A stretch of 64,000 nucleotides of DNA from Pseudomonadota bacterium (GCA_018262195.1 JAGTRS010000003.1:62001-126000); one strand, 5' to 3'. Shown: positions 43,536 to 52,634, numbered from the stretch's first letter. The notes: generated from the sequence alone by a model not told the origin. A program made the numbers and translations.

Positions 43536-44519
43536 TCAGGCCAGCTTGGACAGGCCTTTGACTTCGAACGTCAGGGAGCCGGTCGGGCAGACGTCGACAC
43601 ACAATCCGCAGCGCGTGCAGTCGGGCCCAATCGGCACTTCCGGTTCGACGGCCCGGCCCTTGATGACGGTATCAAGAACGTGGGGTACCAGGCAGACCTT
43701 GCGGCAGTCACCTTCATGGAAACAGCCGTCGAGCTTGTACTTGATGCGGACTGGCGAAATGATGCCGACGACACCGTAAGTCAGGCCTATCGGGCAGGCG
43801 TAGCGGCACCACGCGCGGCGCGAGAAGAACACTTCGAAGAAGAGCAAGGCCAGTACCCAGAGCAGCGCGAGACCCGGACCGTAGATCAGCGCACGGGAGA
43901 GAATGCCGGTCGGCGAGATGGCTTCGAAAACCGTATAGCCAGTGGCCACTGCAAGCAGGGCGAAAATGATCCAGAAAACGGTGCGCAGACGACGGTCCAT
44001 GGTCTGGTCGGTGACCAGTTTCTTCTTGGCCAGGAAGAGGTGGATCTTCTCGGCCCACTCGGCGAGCAAATGATAGGGGCAGACCCAGGAGCAGAAGGTG
44101 CGGCCACCAAGGAGTGCCCACAGAACCAGCACGGTTCCCGTTCCGATCAGCAGGTTGTTGATGATGTGCTTGTGGGCCAGCATCACCTGCAGCGCGGAAT
44201 TCAGATCGATCAGGTGGAAGCCGACGAAGCGGGAGGCTGTCAGCGATCCTTCGAGAATCTGGATGTCGAGACCAAATGACAGCGTGAATAGCAGATTGGC
44301 AAAAATCAGGGTTGCCCAGCGGCGATTGCGCCACTTGTTCGATTTTTCTTCATGGGCCCGCTGATGCGCCTTGATGGCTTGCAGGTCAGCCTTGTTGGTC
44401 ATCCGCTTGAGCTCATGAACCTGGATGGCTTTGGGGCTGATTTGCTGAGGTTTGCTCGGCTCGGCGCCGAACATGATCTTGATCTGTTCGAAAAACCGGC
44501 GTTTGAGTAGGGCGCTCAT
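43536..44519 (-). CDS. nosH: NosH, NapH-type membrane ferredoxin
   Basis: 327 residues. About four TM helices; FCSWVCPYHLLAEWA and WCRYACPIGLTYG are the CxxxCP loops of the NapH/NosR family. Two 4Fe-4S clusters follow at the C-terminal end (CFHEGDCRKVCLVPHV and CTRCGLCVDVCPTGSL). It probably takes electrons from quinol and hands them to NosG and the cytochromes c for NosZ. It overlaps nosG by four bases. Confidence 0.92.
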   Translation of the reverse strand: MSALLKRRFFEQIKIMFGAEPSKPQQISPKAIQVHELKRMTNKADLQAIKAHQRAHEEKSNKWRNRRWATLIFANLLFTLSFGLDIQILEGSLTASRFVGFHLIDLNSALQVMLAHKHIINNLLIGTGTVLVLWALLGGRTFCSWVCPYHLLAEWAEKIHLFLAKKKLVTDQTMDRRLRTVFWIIFALLAVATGYTVFEAISPTGILSRALIYGPGLALLWVLALLFFEVFFSRRAWCRYACPIGLTYGVVGIISPVRIKYKLDGCFHEGDCRKVCLVPHVLDTVIKGRAVEPEVPIGPDCTRCGLCVDVCPTGSLTFEVKGLSKLA

Positions 44520-45409
44520 ATTTTCCAGACCTCGCCGGCTTCGATGGTGATGGCAGTGGGTTCGACCGGGCAGACCATTTCGCAGACACCGCAGCCGACG
44601 CAGGGTTCATGAACCACGGGCGATTTGCGCTTGCTGCCATCCGGTGCAAAGACGGTTTCGATGGAAATGGCACCCTTAACCGGGCATTCGCGCACGCAAA
44701 GATCGCATTCGGCGACATCGTAGGGATGGCTGCTGATCTTGACCGGCTTCCAGCGGTCGACTGACATGTAGCGGAGCTGCCCCTTGAAATCCGGGCCACG
44801 GGTCTGACCCTTGAAGCCTTTGCCCTGAATGGCAAGACAGGCCTCGGGGCGGGTCAGGCGGGCGACGCCGATGCGTTCATGCATGTTTAGCGTCGGCTCT
44901 GGGTCTTTTTCCTTGGCGATCAGGATGGGCTTGGCGGCCAGTGCAGCGCCGGGGCGAACCGGCAGGAAGTCGGGCTTGTGGTAAGTCAGCGAACCCGTCG
45001 GGCAGGCCAGGATGCACTGCACGGCGTCGCACGAGAAGTCACAGGCCTGGGCGCGCGGATCGATGTAGGGCGTGCCAACGCCCATGCCATCGACCAAATC
45101 GGCCAGCTTGATAGCCGATACCGGGCAGACCTGAACGCATTGGCCGCACTTGATGCAGCTACCGAGAAAATCTTTTTCGTCGAGCGCGCCGGGCGGGCGC
45201 AGCCGTTTTTTCTGGGCATAGACAAGGGGCAGGAAACCGGATAACGCGGCACCGAGTACACCGCCAGTGAGCAGGATAGTGCGCAGCACACGGCGCCGGT
45301 TGGTCTGCCGCTTGGCGATCGATACGGCCGGTTTGCCCTCCGGCGATGGTTTGCGCGGCGTCTCGTCGTTTTCGCTGTCGTCAACGACCTTGTCCTCGAT
45401 CTCGCTCAT
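44516..45409 (-). CDS. nosG: NosG, NapG-type periplasmic iron-sulfur protein
   Basis: 297 residues. A twin-Arg-like signal, TNRRRVLRTILLTGGVLGAA (about residues 36-55), suggests export folded. Four Cys clusters bind 4Fe-4S: CIKCGQCVQVCPVSA, CDFSCDAVQCILACP, CDLCVRECPVKG and CVGCGVCEMVCPVEP. With NosH it forms a quinol-linked electron path to N2O reduction. Overlaps nosD by four bases. Confidence 0.92.
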   Translation of the reverse strand: MSEIEDKVVDDSENDETPRKPSPEGKPAVSIAKRQTNRRRVLRTILLTGGVLGAALSGFLPLVYAQKKRLRPPGALDEKDFLGSCIKCGQCVQVCPVSAIKLADLVDGMGVGTPYIDPRAQACDFSCDAVQCILACPTGSLTYHKPDFLPVRPGAALAAKPILIAKEKDPEPTLNMHERIGVARLTRPEACLAIQGKGFKGQTRGPDFKGQLRYMSVDRWKPVKISSHPYDVAECDLCVRECPVKGAISIETVFAPDGSKRKSPVVHEPCVGCGVCEMVCPVEPTAITIEAGEVWKI

Positions 45410-46764
45410 GATCGTGCCGTTCTTTCAGGTTTGATGAAGCGCGGTTTTTCGTCGCGCAGGATCAGGTCCGGTGTGGAGAAGGGGGCTAGGCGTTCAAGAA
45501 AGTCGAGTAGTTCCATGACCGGCGAGCTGCGGAAGAACTTTGCAATGGGCAGTTCCATCCAGATCTGGTCGGCGTAGGCGTAGAGTTCGTGCGTCTTGTC
45601 GCCAACGCCGTCGCCATCGCGGTCAAAGCCCTGGTAATCGTCCCAGTAGTTGCCAATCCAGACATTCTTCGGGCTATTGTTGTTGTCGCCATGGCCGCCA
45701 TAGGCAACCTGGGTCAGGTTGCCCTCGAAGACGTTGTCGATGACATTGTTGCCGCCGGTTTCACTGTTGAACATGATGCCAACGCCGTTGTAGGCGAAGC
45801 GGTTGCCACGGATTTCGATGGTGCTGTCGGGCTGGAAGGGCGAGAGGTCGGAGCCGATGCCGACGCCGCAGTAAATGATCTCGTTGTTCTCGATGATCGT
45901 GCCCGAGGCTTCCTTGAAACCGATGCCCATGCCGGTGGCGCCGGTGGCGTGCGAAATGATGTTGTCGCGAACGACGCCGCCTTCGGTGTACATGAAGTAC
46001 ACGCCGACCGCGTTGTCGTAAAACTCGTTGCGCTCGACGAGATTGTCGTTGGCGAACATGAAGTGGATCGAGTAGCGACTGCGCCGGCCGAGGTTTTCGC
46101 GGAAAACGTTCTTGTGCGAATACCAGGCGACCATGTCGCGCGAGTCGATGATCCGGTTCTTCTCGATCAGGTTGTCGTTGCTATACCACAGGCGCAGGCC
46201 GTCGCCGCGGACGCCGAGCTCGCGGTCCTTGGAGCGGATGCTGTTGCCGCGAATGGTGTTGTTGTTCGACTGCTTGAGGTCTAGGCCGAACAGGCAGTTG
46301 TCGAGCTCCAGGTTCTCGATGGTGTTGTGGTTACCGCGGACATCGAGGCAGGAGTCGTCTGTGTCGTGCGAGTCACCGGAACCGGTGAGGCGGATGCCGC
46401 GAATGACGCTATTGCTGGCGTCGAGCACCATGACCGTGCCGCGATCGCCGGAATCAATCGTTACCTGGCCGCCACCATCGATGGTCAGCGGCTTGTTGAT
46501 GGTGACCGGGCCGGCGTAGGCGCCGGGCGGTGGCTTGAGCAGTGATCCGGCGGGCGCCTTGTCAACAAGATCCTGGAAAGGCTTGAGGCCATGCACGCGC
46601 TTGTCCCGCTCACGCAGCATGAAAGTCGGTTTCGGGCGGTCGACATCGGCACGGGCACCCATGCCGGCCGGCACGTTGGCCTGCGGCTCGGTATTGCCGG
46701 TGGTGAGGACCAGCAAGAGCGTGGTGGCCAGGCTCAGCCGGACCAGTTGGGGCAGGCGGCTCAC
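45406..46764 (-). CDS. nosD: NosD, periplasmic copper/sulfur-site assembly protein
   Basis: 452 residues from GTG at 46764 (VSRLPQLVRLSLATTLLLVL signal peptide), five bases after the nosB stop. A longer open frame upstream lies inside nosB. The body is a right-handed beta-helix of the CASH/NosD type with repeated N-N-x-I/V turns (SNSVIRGIRLTGSG, NHNTIENLELDNCLFG, NNNTIRGNSI, NDNLIEKNRI). It docks with NosFY and delivers sulfur and copper to NosZ. Confidence 0.93.
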   Translation of the reverse strand: MSRLPQLVRLSLATTLLLVLTTGNTEPQANVPAGMGARADVDRPKPTFMLRERDKRVHGLKPFQDLVDKAPAGSLLKPPPGAYAGPVTINKPLTIDGGGQVTIDSGDRGTVMVLDASNSVIRGIRLTGSGDSHDTDDSCLDVRGNHNTIENLELDNCLFGLDLKQSNNNTIRGNSIRSKDRELGVRGDGLRLWYSNDNLIEKNRIIDSRDMVAWYSHKNVFRENLGRRSRYSIHFMFANDNLVERNEFYDNAVGVYFMYTEGGVVRDNIISHATGATGMGIGFKEASGTIIENNEIIYCGVGIGSDLSPFQPDSTIEIRGNRFAYNGVGIMFNSETGGNNVIDNVFEGNLTQVAYGGHGDNNNSPKNVWIGNYWDDYQGFDRDGDGVGDKTHELYAYADQIWMELPIAKFFRSSPVMELLDFLERLAPFSTPDLILRDEKPRFIKPERTARS

Positions 46765-46769
46765 GTGGC

Positions 46770-47744
46770 TTACTCGGCGGTTCCTTCGCGCAACTGTTTG
46801 CGACGAATCAGCAGGGCCAGCATCATGCAAACGAATATTGCCACCAGCAGGCCATAACCCCAGTACGGATAGGAGAAGGTCGAGAACTGAGCAACCTTGC
46901 CTTCGCCAAAGACGGTGGGCATGAAGGGCTTGACGGTAAAGGCGCCCCACGGATGCATGTTGTGACCGAAGAACCACAGCCAGCCCGCATAGGTGATCAC
47001 AAAGAAAAGCGGTAGCAGGGCGGGAACCAGGGCCAGCAACAGCTGGAAGGGGCGAATCTTGGCGGTTGCCGCAATGACGACAAGCATGACCGCTATCAGG
47101 CCGAAAATTACAATCTTCGAGACGTTGCGGACGTTGTCGCCCCAGATGTTGATCCGGTCCATATCCTTGAAGAAGGTCCCGGACTCCTGCATGTAGGCCT
47201 GAACGTGGCTTTCCAGGTGGCCGAGCACAAATTGATCGACAATCATCCAGCCTGCGACGGCGGCGAAACCTGCGCTCAAAACGATTAAACGTGGCTTCTT
47301 CCTGGCCATTGCAAAGGCCAGCATCATCACTGCAAAGAAGCCGAAGAAGAACTTGGCCAGTGGCTTTTCAACCGGCGCGCCGGTGGCAATCGGGAACATG
47401 CCGACGTAGTGGTTGATGGTGTTCATTTCATGAACGCAATCGAGACCTTCAGCGCCTTTGTCCACGTTTTTCGCCGCGTCGGTCACCGGGTTGTAGCGCT
47501 CGTCGTCGTGGGCAAGGTCTTTCTGGATAATCTCGTTGGCCATGCGGGTGCCTTTGCCTGCTGCCTTGCAGCCGTTGTAGACACCGTCGAAATGGAAATG
47601 GATGCGAATGCCGTCAGGAAAGGCATCGGGCGGGTAATTCGGGGCAGTGAGCGAAACCCACCAGATCGGGGCAAAGTAGGCGGCAACCAGACAGATCAGG
47701 GAAATCAGGGTCAGGCCACCAACAATCTTGTTTTGTTTTTCCAT
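46770..47744 (-). CDS. nosB: NosB, membrane protein of clade II nos clusters
   Basis: 324 residues with about six TM helices (LTLISLICLVAAYFAPIWWV, FFFGFFAVMMLAFAMA, LIVLSAGFAAVAGWMIV, IVIFGLIAVMLVVIAAT and two more near the C-terminus). A large periplasmic loop after the first helix contains two Cys and several His. NosB proteins occur only next to Sec-type nosZ; their function is not established. Placed between the diheme cytochrome and nosD. Confidence 0.85.
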   Translation of the reverse strand: MEKQNKIVGGLTLISLICLVAAYFAPIWWVSLTAPNYPPDAFPDGIRIHFHFDGVYNGCKAAGKGTRMANEIIQKDLAHDDERYNPVTDAAKNVDKGAEGLDCVHEMNTINHYVGMFPIATGAPVEKPLAKFFFGFFAVMMLAFAMARKKPRLIVLSAGFAAVAGWMIVDQFVLGHLESHVQAYMQESGTFFKDMDRINIWGDNVRNVSKIVIFGLIAVMLVVIAATAKIRPFQLLLALVPALLPLFFVITYAGWLWFFGHNMHPWGAFTVKPFMPTVFGEGKVAQFSTFSYPYWGYGLLVAIFVCMMLALLIRRKQLREGTAE

Positions 47745-47790
47745 TTTGCTGTTCTCTATCGTGTTGCGCCCGGCTTGGGGTCGGGAGGGG

Positions 47791-47813
47791 GCTGCCCGTC
47801 GAAGACGGGCAGC
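47791..47813 (-). other. Strong intergenic hairpin before nosB
   Basis: Perfect 10-bp stem GCTGCCCGTC (47791-47800) with GACGGGCAGC (47804-47813) and a 3-base loop. No U-tract follows on the minus strand, so it is more likely an mRNA-stabilising or processing element than a terminator. Confidence 0.7.
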
Positions 47814-47833
47814 GGTACATCAGCAGAGCTATG

Positions 47834-48562
47834 TTACTTCTTCTTGCCGCCGGCTTTCGGCTTGCACATATTGCCCGGCATGACCAGGCTGGACTGATAG
47901 GCCGAAATCGCGACCAGTTGATCATTGGTGTAGGGCTTGATGACCTTGACCATGTCAGGGTTGGCATTACGGCGGTGACCGTCACGAATTTCAGTCATCT
48001 GGCGCAACAGATACTTGTAGTGCTGGCCGGCGATGACTGGATAGAACTTGTCCTTGACGCCTTCGCCATTTTTTCCGTGGCACTCCAGGCACTGCTTTTC
48101 ATACAGTTCTTTGCCCTTGGCGACCTGCATCGCAGCATCGGCACCTTCGTATTTGCCGTGTTCGATGGGGATGCAGAGGCCTTCGATGTAGGCTGAAACG
48201 TCGGCCAGCTCCTGCGGATCAACAAGTGTGGCAGCGAACGGGTACATGGTCGGGTTGTCGCGCAGACCGGCACGGATGTCGGCCATCTGCTTGATCAGCA
48301 CGGTGGTGTGCTGGCCGGCGAGTTGCGGGAAGGTGCCGTCCGGGCGACCGGCGCCGGATGGCAGGTGGCAGGCGCCGCAGACCTCATAGGCTTCCTCGCC
48401 CCGTTTTTTGTCGCCCTTGAGTTTCAGGGCTTCAATTTTTTCACCTTCCTGGGCGTTCCATTTGTAGTTTTTCGATTCGATGCCGCCCTGATGCGGAGCC
48501 GGCGGGCCGGCGAAGGCGACGCCTGCACTGAGCAGGCCAATCAGCAGAAGTGATGCTTTCAT
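47834..48562 (-). CDS. Diheme cytochrome c (c4-like) of the nos cluster
   Basis: 242 residues. Signal peptide to GVAFAGP. Two haem sites, CGACHLPSGAG and CLECHGKNGEG, each in a class I domain; a distal Met is available in ADIRAGLRDNPTMYP and in NPDMVKV. The C-terminus is Lys-rich. It should carry electrons from NosGH or the bc1 complex to NosZ in the periplasm. Similar cytochromes (nosC) are part of clade II clusters. Confidence 0.9.
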   Translation of the reverse strand: MKASLLLIGLLSAGVAFAGPPAPHQGGIESKNYKWNAQEGEKIEALKLKGDKKRGEEAYEVCGACHLPSGAGRPDGTFPQLAGQHTTVLIKQMADIRAGLRDNPTMYPFAATLVDPQELADVSAYIEGLCIPIEHGKYEGADAAMQVAKGKELYEKQCLECHGKNGEGVKDKFYPVIAGQHYKYLLRQMTEIRDGHRRNANPDMVKVIKPYTNDQLVAISAYQSSLVMPGNMCKPKAGGKKK

Positions 48563-48650
48563 GTTTTGGTGTCCTTTTATGGCAGGTTGTTTGGAACGTT
48601 GTCGGCATTGTCGATCTACCTATATCAGCGTTCCTTGATGTGGGTCATAA

Positions 48651-48666
48651 GCCCGGCAAGCCGGGC
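48651..48666 (-). other. Intergenic hairpin between the two nos cytochrome genes
   Basis: GCCCGG (48651-48656) with CCGGGC (48661-48666), 4-base loop. On the minus strand only TTATG follows, so full termination is unlikely. Confidence 0.6.
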
Positions 48667-48675
48667 CTTTTCACG

Positions 48676-48984
48676 TTATTTCAGCTTGGACAGGTATTCG
48701 GAAATCGCTTTGATTTCTTCGTCATTGACCAGGTGCATGACGCCCTTCATCGCGGCAGTCTGTCCGTTGTTGCGGGCGCCGCTCTTGATGTCCTTCATTT
48801 GCTGTTCAGCGTAGGCGGCATTTTGCCCGGCCAGCTTCGGGTAGTTAGGCATCAGCGGCTTGTCCGCCTTGGGGCCGTGACACGCGTTGCAGGTCTTGTC
48901 CTTGTACAGGGCCGCGCCATCAAGGGCCGCGAAAGCAGGTGAGGCGAAGAGCGCAGTGGCGATCAAAGTCATTACAAATTTCAT
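48676..48984 (-). CDS. Monoheme class I cytochrome c of the nos cluster
   Basis: 102 residues; signal peptide to ASPAFAAL. One haem site, CNACHGPKADK, and a likely Met ligand in the C-terminal half (NNGQTAAMKGVMHL). The size and ending (ISEYLSKLK) match cytochromes c553/c5-like. A probable direct electron donor to NosZ, given its place right after nosZ. A very good AGGAGGGA ribosome site precedes the ATG. Confidence 0.92.
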   Translation of the reverse strand: MKFVMTLIATALFASPAFAALDGAALYKDKTCNACHGPKADKPLMPNYPKLAGQNAAYAEQQMKDIKSGARNNGQTAAMKGVMHLVNDEEIKAISEYLSKLK

Positions 48985-49008
48985 GGGTATTCCCTCCTGA
49001 ATGTGAAA

Positions 49009-49035
49009 CGGGGAACAGATTGGCTCTGTTCCCCG
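49009..49035 (-). other. Strong hairpin downstream of nosZ
   Basis: Perfect 11-bp stem CGGGGAACAGA (49009-49019) with TCTGTTCCCCG (49025-49035), loop of five. On the minus strand TTTCAC follows, a short T-tract, so it may be a partial terminator that keeps nosZ transcript above the downstream genes. Confidence 0.75.
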
Positions 49036-49067
49036 CTAATTGCCTTAAGTCAGATCAAGTTTGTTTC

Positions 49068-51350
49068 TTACTTGACCTTCTTTGCACCGTTTTGCTCAAG
49101 GTAGGTCTTGGCGCGCAGACCGATGTCAGCTGCCTTGACCTGGTATTGCCAAACTTGCTCAGCCCACAGGTTGGCTTGGTCCCAATCCTTCTTGGCTGCT
49201 GCGGCTTCGTGCTTGGCCTTGGCGTCCTTCATCTTGCCGAGCTGGTCGGTTGCGTCGTCAACCATGTTGACCACATCCGGGAAGTCCTTGAAATTCACGC
49301 TGGTGATGTAACCGACCACGGAATCAATGACGACTTGGGTGTCTGCAACCTTCTTCACAGTCGCCTTATAGTCGGCTTCGGTGTAGTTGGCCTTGGCTTC
49401 TGCTGTCTTGCCCGGCTTCCAGCCCTTTGGCTTGACTAGCAGATAACCCTGCATTTCAAGGTGGAGTGCGGAGCAGAACTCGGTGCAGTAGTAAGGATAG
49501 ACGCCTTCCTTGTCGGCCTTGAACTTGACGGTGACCGTCTTGCCCGGCTCAACCGAAGCGTGCACGTTGAAGGTCGAAACGGTGAAGCCGTGGGTTTCGT
49601 CCTGGGCGCGTTCGAGGTTGGTCAGGTGGATGGTGATTTCGTCGCCAACTTCAGCTTCGATGGTTTCCGGCGTGATGTGCGAACGGATCAGCGTGCCCTT
49701 GACCTCGATCTTGTTACCCTTCTTGGTCGTGACTTCCTCGCCAGCGCGAACCATACCCGGGTGCGGCTTGTCGGTGCGGGAGTCAGTACCAACCTTGTAG
49801 CGGACACCTGGCTTCAGTTTCGAAGCTTCGATGGCCACCACGTAGTGCGGCTCGCCCAGCGGCAGCGGCATGTCATACAGAAGTTGCATCTTGTCGTTGC
49901 TGATGTCGATCAACTGGTGGTTCTGCGGATGCAGTGGGCCAACCGGGTTGAAGCGATCGATCGACAGTTTGTTCAGCGCAACCAGGTAACGACCCTTCGG
50001 ATCCGCCGAGTCACCTTCCATGGTCATCAGGTGACCGATGTTGTAGTGCACGGAGATCTTGTCGAGTACCTTGCCATCGCAGTGGTTCCATTTGACGACT
50101 TGCGAATCGACATACAGCGAGGTGTAGGCGATACAAGGCTTGGAATCATACTGAGTGTGCAGAGGACCGAGGCCGAGTTGGACCTGGGTATGCAGCGCAT
50201 CCTTCATGCCGATGACCGGAATGCCGTACGGATCCTTGGATTCGAACTTGCCAGCCTTGATGGCGGCCTGGATCTTCTCGAAGGAATAGACGGAGACGTG
50301 GGTGTCGAGCTTGCCGGCGACGGTCAGGAACTTGCCGTCCGGGGTCACGTCGACGCCGTGCGGCGATTTCGGTTCCGGCACGAGGAAGAGGATGCCTTCC
50401 TTGATCGCGGTTTCCATCATCAGCACGTTGTGGCCGTTGATCTTCTTGGCCTTGCCCTGGGCAACCAGTTCGGCGGCCTTCTTCCAGTTGATCACGTGCA
50501 GATAGTCGGTGTCTTTGGCGGAGCAACCAGCCTCATACGGCGGACGACCCTTTTCGATGCCACCAACGTAACGCTCGGAGCAGAAGGAGTTGGTGAAGGA
50601 CCAGCCATCGGACGGGCCTTTACCAGCGTCGGACAAATCCTGGCTGTACGGCGGCAGTTCGAGGGAGAAGGACTGTTTCGGATCGAGGCGGCCTTCCTTG
50701 CGGTCGAACTTCCAGTAGGTCACGCCACCGCGATACTTCTCATTGAACTCTTCGAGCGGGTAGAACTTCTTGTTTTCGAGCGGTGCAGCGTACTGCGCGG
50801 CTTCGATGACATATTCGGTATTCGGCGTGACGAAGGCACCACCGTGTTCCGACTTGTAGATCGGGTTGACCACGATCTGCTTGGTTTCGAAGTCACGCAG
50901 GTCGATCACGGCGAGGCGCGGATTGGCCTTGTCGTTAATGAACAGGAACTGGCCGTCGTACTTGCCCTGGGTTTCGGAAATGGCCGGGTGGTGCGTATCG
51001 CCCCAGTTGATTTCCTTGCCGTCGATGTTGCCCTGACGCAGCACAGCCTTGGAGTTTTCATCGAAACCGTAGCCTTGCCAGGGTTCCGGCGTGAAAACGC
51101 CGATGTACTTCAGGATGCGCATGGACGGAATGCCATACACGATGATCTGGCCGGACTGACCGCCAGAACTGAAGGCGAGGAATTCGTCGCGCTTGCCGGT
51201 CGGAACGTAGGTTTTGGACGCTGCGAGCAGATCCTGTTGGCTCAGGCCACGACGCTTCATGACGTCCTGCAGCGATTCAGCAGACCATGCAGTGGCTGCA
51301 AAACCAGCTGCCAGCAGTACGGCTGTGGTTTTAACTACAAATTTCTTCAT
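49068..51350 (-). CDS. nosZ: NosZ, nitrous-oxide reductase, Sec-dependent clade II type
   Basis: 760 residues. A Sec signal peptide (MKKFVVKTTAVLLAAGFAAT, ending AWSA) without twin-Arg marks clade II. Cu-Z ligands lie in DTHHPAISE, SPHGVDVTPDGK, GPLHTQYDS, NIGHLMTM and GEPHYVVA. The Cu-A site is CTEFCSALHLEMQG, with Cys622, Cys626, His630 and Met633. It reduces N2O to N2 in the periplasm. After Cu-A there is a helical, Lys/Ala-rich extension of about 115 residues, without CxxCH, where Wolinella NosZ carries a cytochrome c domain. It heads the nos operon. Confidence 0.96.
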   Translation of the reverse strand: MKKFVVKTTAVLLAAGFAATAWSAESLQDVMKRRGLSQQDLLAASKTYVPTGKRDEFLAFSSGGQSGQIIVYGIPSMRILKYIGVFTPEPWQGYGFDENSKAVLRQGNIDGKEINWGDTHHPAISETQGKYDGQFLFINDKANPRLAVIDLRDFETKQIVVNPIYKSEHGGAFVTPNTEYVIEAAQYAAPLENKKFYPLEEFNEKYRGGVTYWKFDRKEGRLDPKQSFSLELPPYSQDLSDAGKGPSDGWSFTNSFCSERYVGGIEKGRPPYEAGCSAKDTDYLHVINWKKAAELVAQGKAKKINGHNVLMMETAIKEGILFLVPEPKSPHGVDVTPDGKFLTVAGKLDTHVSVYSFEKIQAAIKAGKFESKDPYGIPVIGMKDALHTQVQLGLGPLHTQYDSKPCIAYTSLYVDSQVVKWNHCDGKVLDKISVHYNIGHLMTMEGDSADPKGRYLVALNKLSIDRFNPVGPLHPQNHQLIDISNDKMQLLYDMPLPLGEPHYVVAIEASKLKPGVRYKVGTDSRTDKPHPGMVRAGEEVTTKKGNKIEVKGTLIRSHITPETIEAEVGDEITIHLTNLERAQDETHGFTVSTFNVHASVEPGKTVTVKFKADKEGVYPYYCTEFCSALHLEMQGYLLVKPKGWKPGKTAEAKANYTEADYKATVKKVADTQVVIDSVVGYITSVNFKDFPDVVNMVDDATDQLGKMKDAKAKHEAAAAKKDWDQANLWAEQVWQYQVKAADIGLRAKTYLEQNGAKKVK

Positions 51351-51467
51351 CTTGATTCTCCCATGAATACCAGAAGTAGAACTTCCTTACCCCTCCATCG
51401 CCGCCTGCGACAAAATGCCCCTGCGACAATATGCCGCACACTCTATTCTTCGCTGACTGTGAAAGAA

Positions 51468-51481
51468 TTGATGTTTGTTAA
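51468..51481. promoter_or_regulatory. Candidate FNR/Dnr-type box between nosZ and the copper operon
   Basis: TTGAT-GTTT-GTTAA matches TTGAT-N4-ATCAA at 8 of 10 positions. It lies 118 bp from the nosZ start and 67 bp from the divergent gene start, so it could serve either. One half-site is weak. Confidence 0.35.
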
Positions 51482-51547
51482 ATTCAAAGCTGCCTCTTCA
51501 GGGAAAATGCGCTGTCTCCACAGGACTCGCAGTCCAGAAACGATCTA

Positions 51548-52018
51548 GTGAATAAGAAAATCCTGATTGATGTGATCGGCATCGAGTTGATTGCCCTGGT
51601 TGTTGTCATCGGCTACAAGTTGTCGCCGATGCTGTTACCTAAAGCCGACGTGACTATCCAGCCCGATCCAGTATGCAATTTGCAGGTGGTGGCTTGTGGC
51701 GTCACCCTGCCGTCCGGAGGGAAGGTCGTTTTGTCGATGGGCACGCGTCCGATTCCCTTGGTCAAACCATTCGAGGTGGAGGTGACGACCAGTGGTTTTT
51801 CGCCGACTCGGGTCGAAGTTGATTTTGCCGGCATCGACATGAACATGGGTTTGAACCGCCCGCAACTGGCCGCCAAGAGCGAAGGCAGCTATACCGCCGA
51901 GGTTACATTGCCGGTCTGTATTACCGGCCAAATGGACTGGCAGGCAACGGTGCTGATTGAAAGTGGCAGCGGGCGTATTGCTGTGCCATATCGTTTCAGT
52001 TCGGGGAGCCACGAGTGA
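51548..52018 (+). CDS. Membrane-anchored periplasmic protein of the copper operon
   Basis: 156 residues, GTG start. One N-terminal TM anchor (VIGIELIALVVVIGYKL, about 9-25), then a beta-rich periplasmic domain. Four Cys (DPVCNLQVVACG, VCITGQMDW) and a Met-rich DFAGIDMNMGLNRP could bind copper. No family named. It overlaps the Sco gene by four bases, so a role in copper delivery to NosZ or an oxidase is inferred from context. Confidence 0.65.
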   Translation: MNKKILIDVIGIELIALVVVIGYKLSPMLLPKADVTIQPDPVCNLQVVACGVTLPSGGKVVLSMGTRPIPLVKPFEVEVTTSGFSPTRVEVDFAGIDMNMGLNRPQLAAKSEGSYTAEVTLPVCITGQMDWQATVLIESGSGRIAVPYRFSSGSHE

Positions 52019-52620
52019 TGGCTGAACGTATTCTGATGGTGATCGCCGGGCTGCTGGCTCTGGTCGTGGCTGGCGTTGCCCTTTTTTGGCAGCCCGAAAT
52101 GCCGGAACGCCCACTGCCTAGAGCGATCATCGCGGCTGGTGGCGATTTCACGCTGCAGTCGGCCAGTGGGCCGGTGTCCCTGAAGGACTATCGCGGCAAA
52201 CTGGTTCTGCTCTATTTTGGCTATACCTTTTGCCCGGATATCTGTCCGACTTCATTGGCAGCGACCTCGGAAGGCCTGAAGCAGCTCAAGCCGGAGGAGC
52301 TGGCTCAGGTGGCAATGATCTTTGTTTCGGTGGATCCGAAGCGTGACACGCCGGAGCGCCTGAAGGAGTATGTCGAATTCTTCCACCCGACTATTGTTGG
52401 AGTCACAGGCACTGCCGAGAACATCGCCGAGATCGCCAAACGCTACGGTGTGTTCTACGCCGAGCAGAAAGTCGAGACAGCTGGCGGTGGTTATGTTGTC
52501 GATCACTCGGCTGATACGTTCATCGTCGCGCCCGATGGACAACTGGTCGGCAAGATAGCTCACGCAACGCCACCCGATCAGGTGGTCGTTGCAATTCGCA
52601 AATATTTGAAACAACCATGA
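52015..52620 (+). CDS. Sco1/SenC-family copper chaperone
   Basis: 201 residues. N-terminal TM (ILMVIAGLLALVVAGVALFW), then a thioredoxin fold with the copper motif TFCPDICPTSL and the third ligand His in VVDHSADTFIV. VSVDPKRDTPERLKEYV is the conserved family block. Sco proteins load or reduce Cu-A sites; both NosZ and cytochrome oxidase have one. Coupled to neighbours on both sides by ATGA-type overlaps or near-overlaps. Confidence 0.93.
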   Translation: MMAERILMVIAGLLALVVAGVALFWQPEMPERPLPRAIIAAGGDFTLQSASGPVSLKDYRGKLVLLYFGYTFCPDICPTSLAATSEGLKQLKPEELAQVAMIFVSVDPKRDTPERLKEYVEFFHPTIVGVTGTAENIAEIAKRYGVFYAEQKVETAGGGYVVDHSADTFIVAPDGQLVGKIAHATPPDQVVVAIRKYLKQP

Positions 52621-52634
52621 TGGAGAGTAAAGGC

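Noticed and set aside
49461..51548. A long open frame of about 695 codons on the plus strand
   Set aside because: It lies antisense to nosZ, which has clear copper ligands and a signal peptide; the antisense frame has no recognisable motif and is a by-product of GC-rich codon bias.
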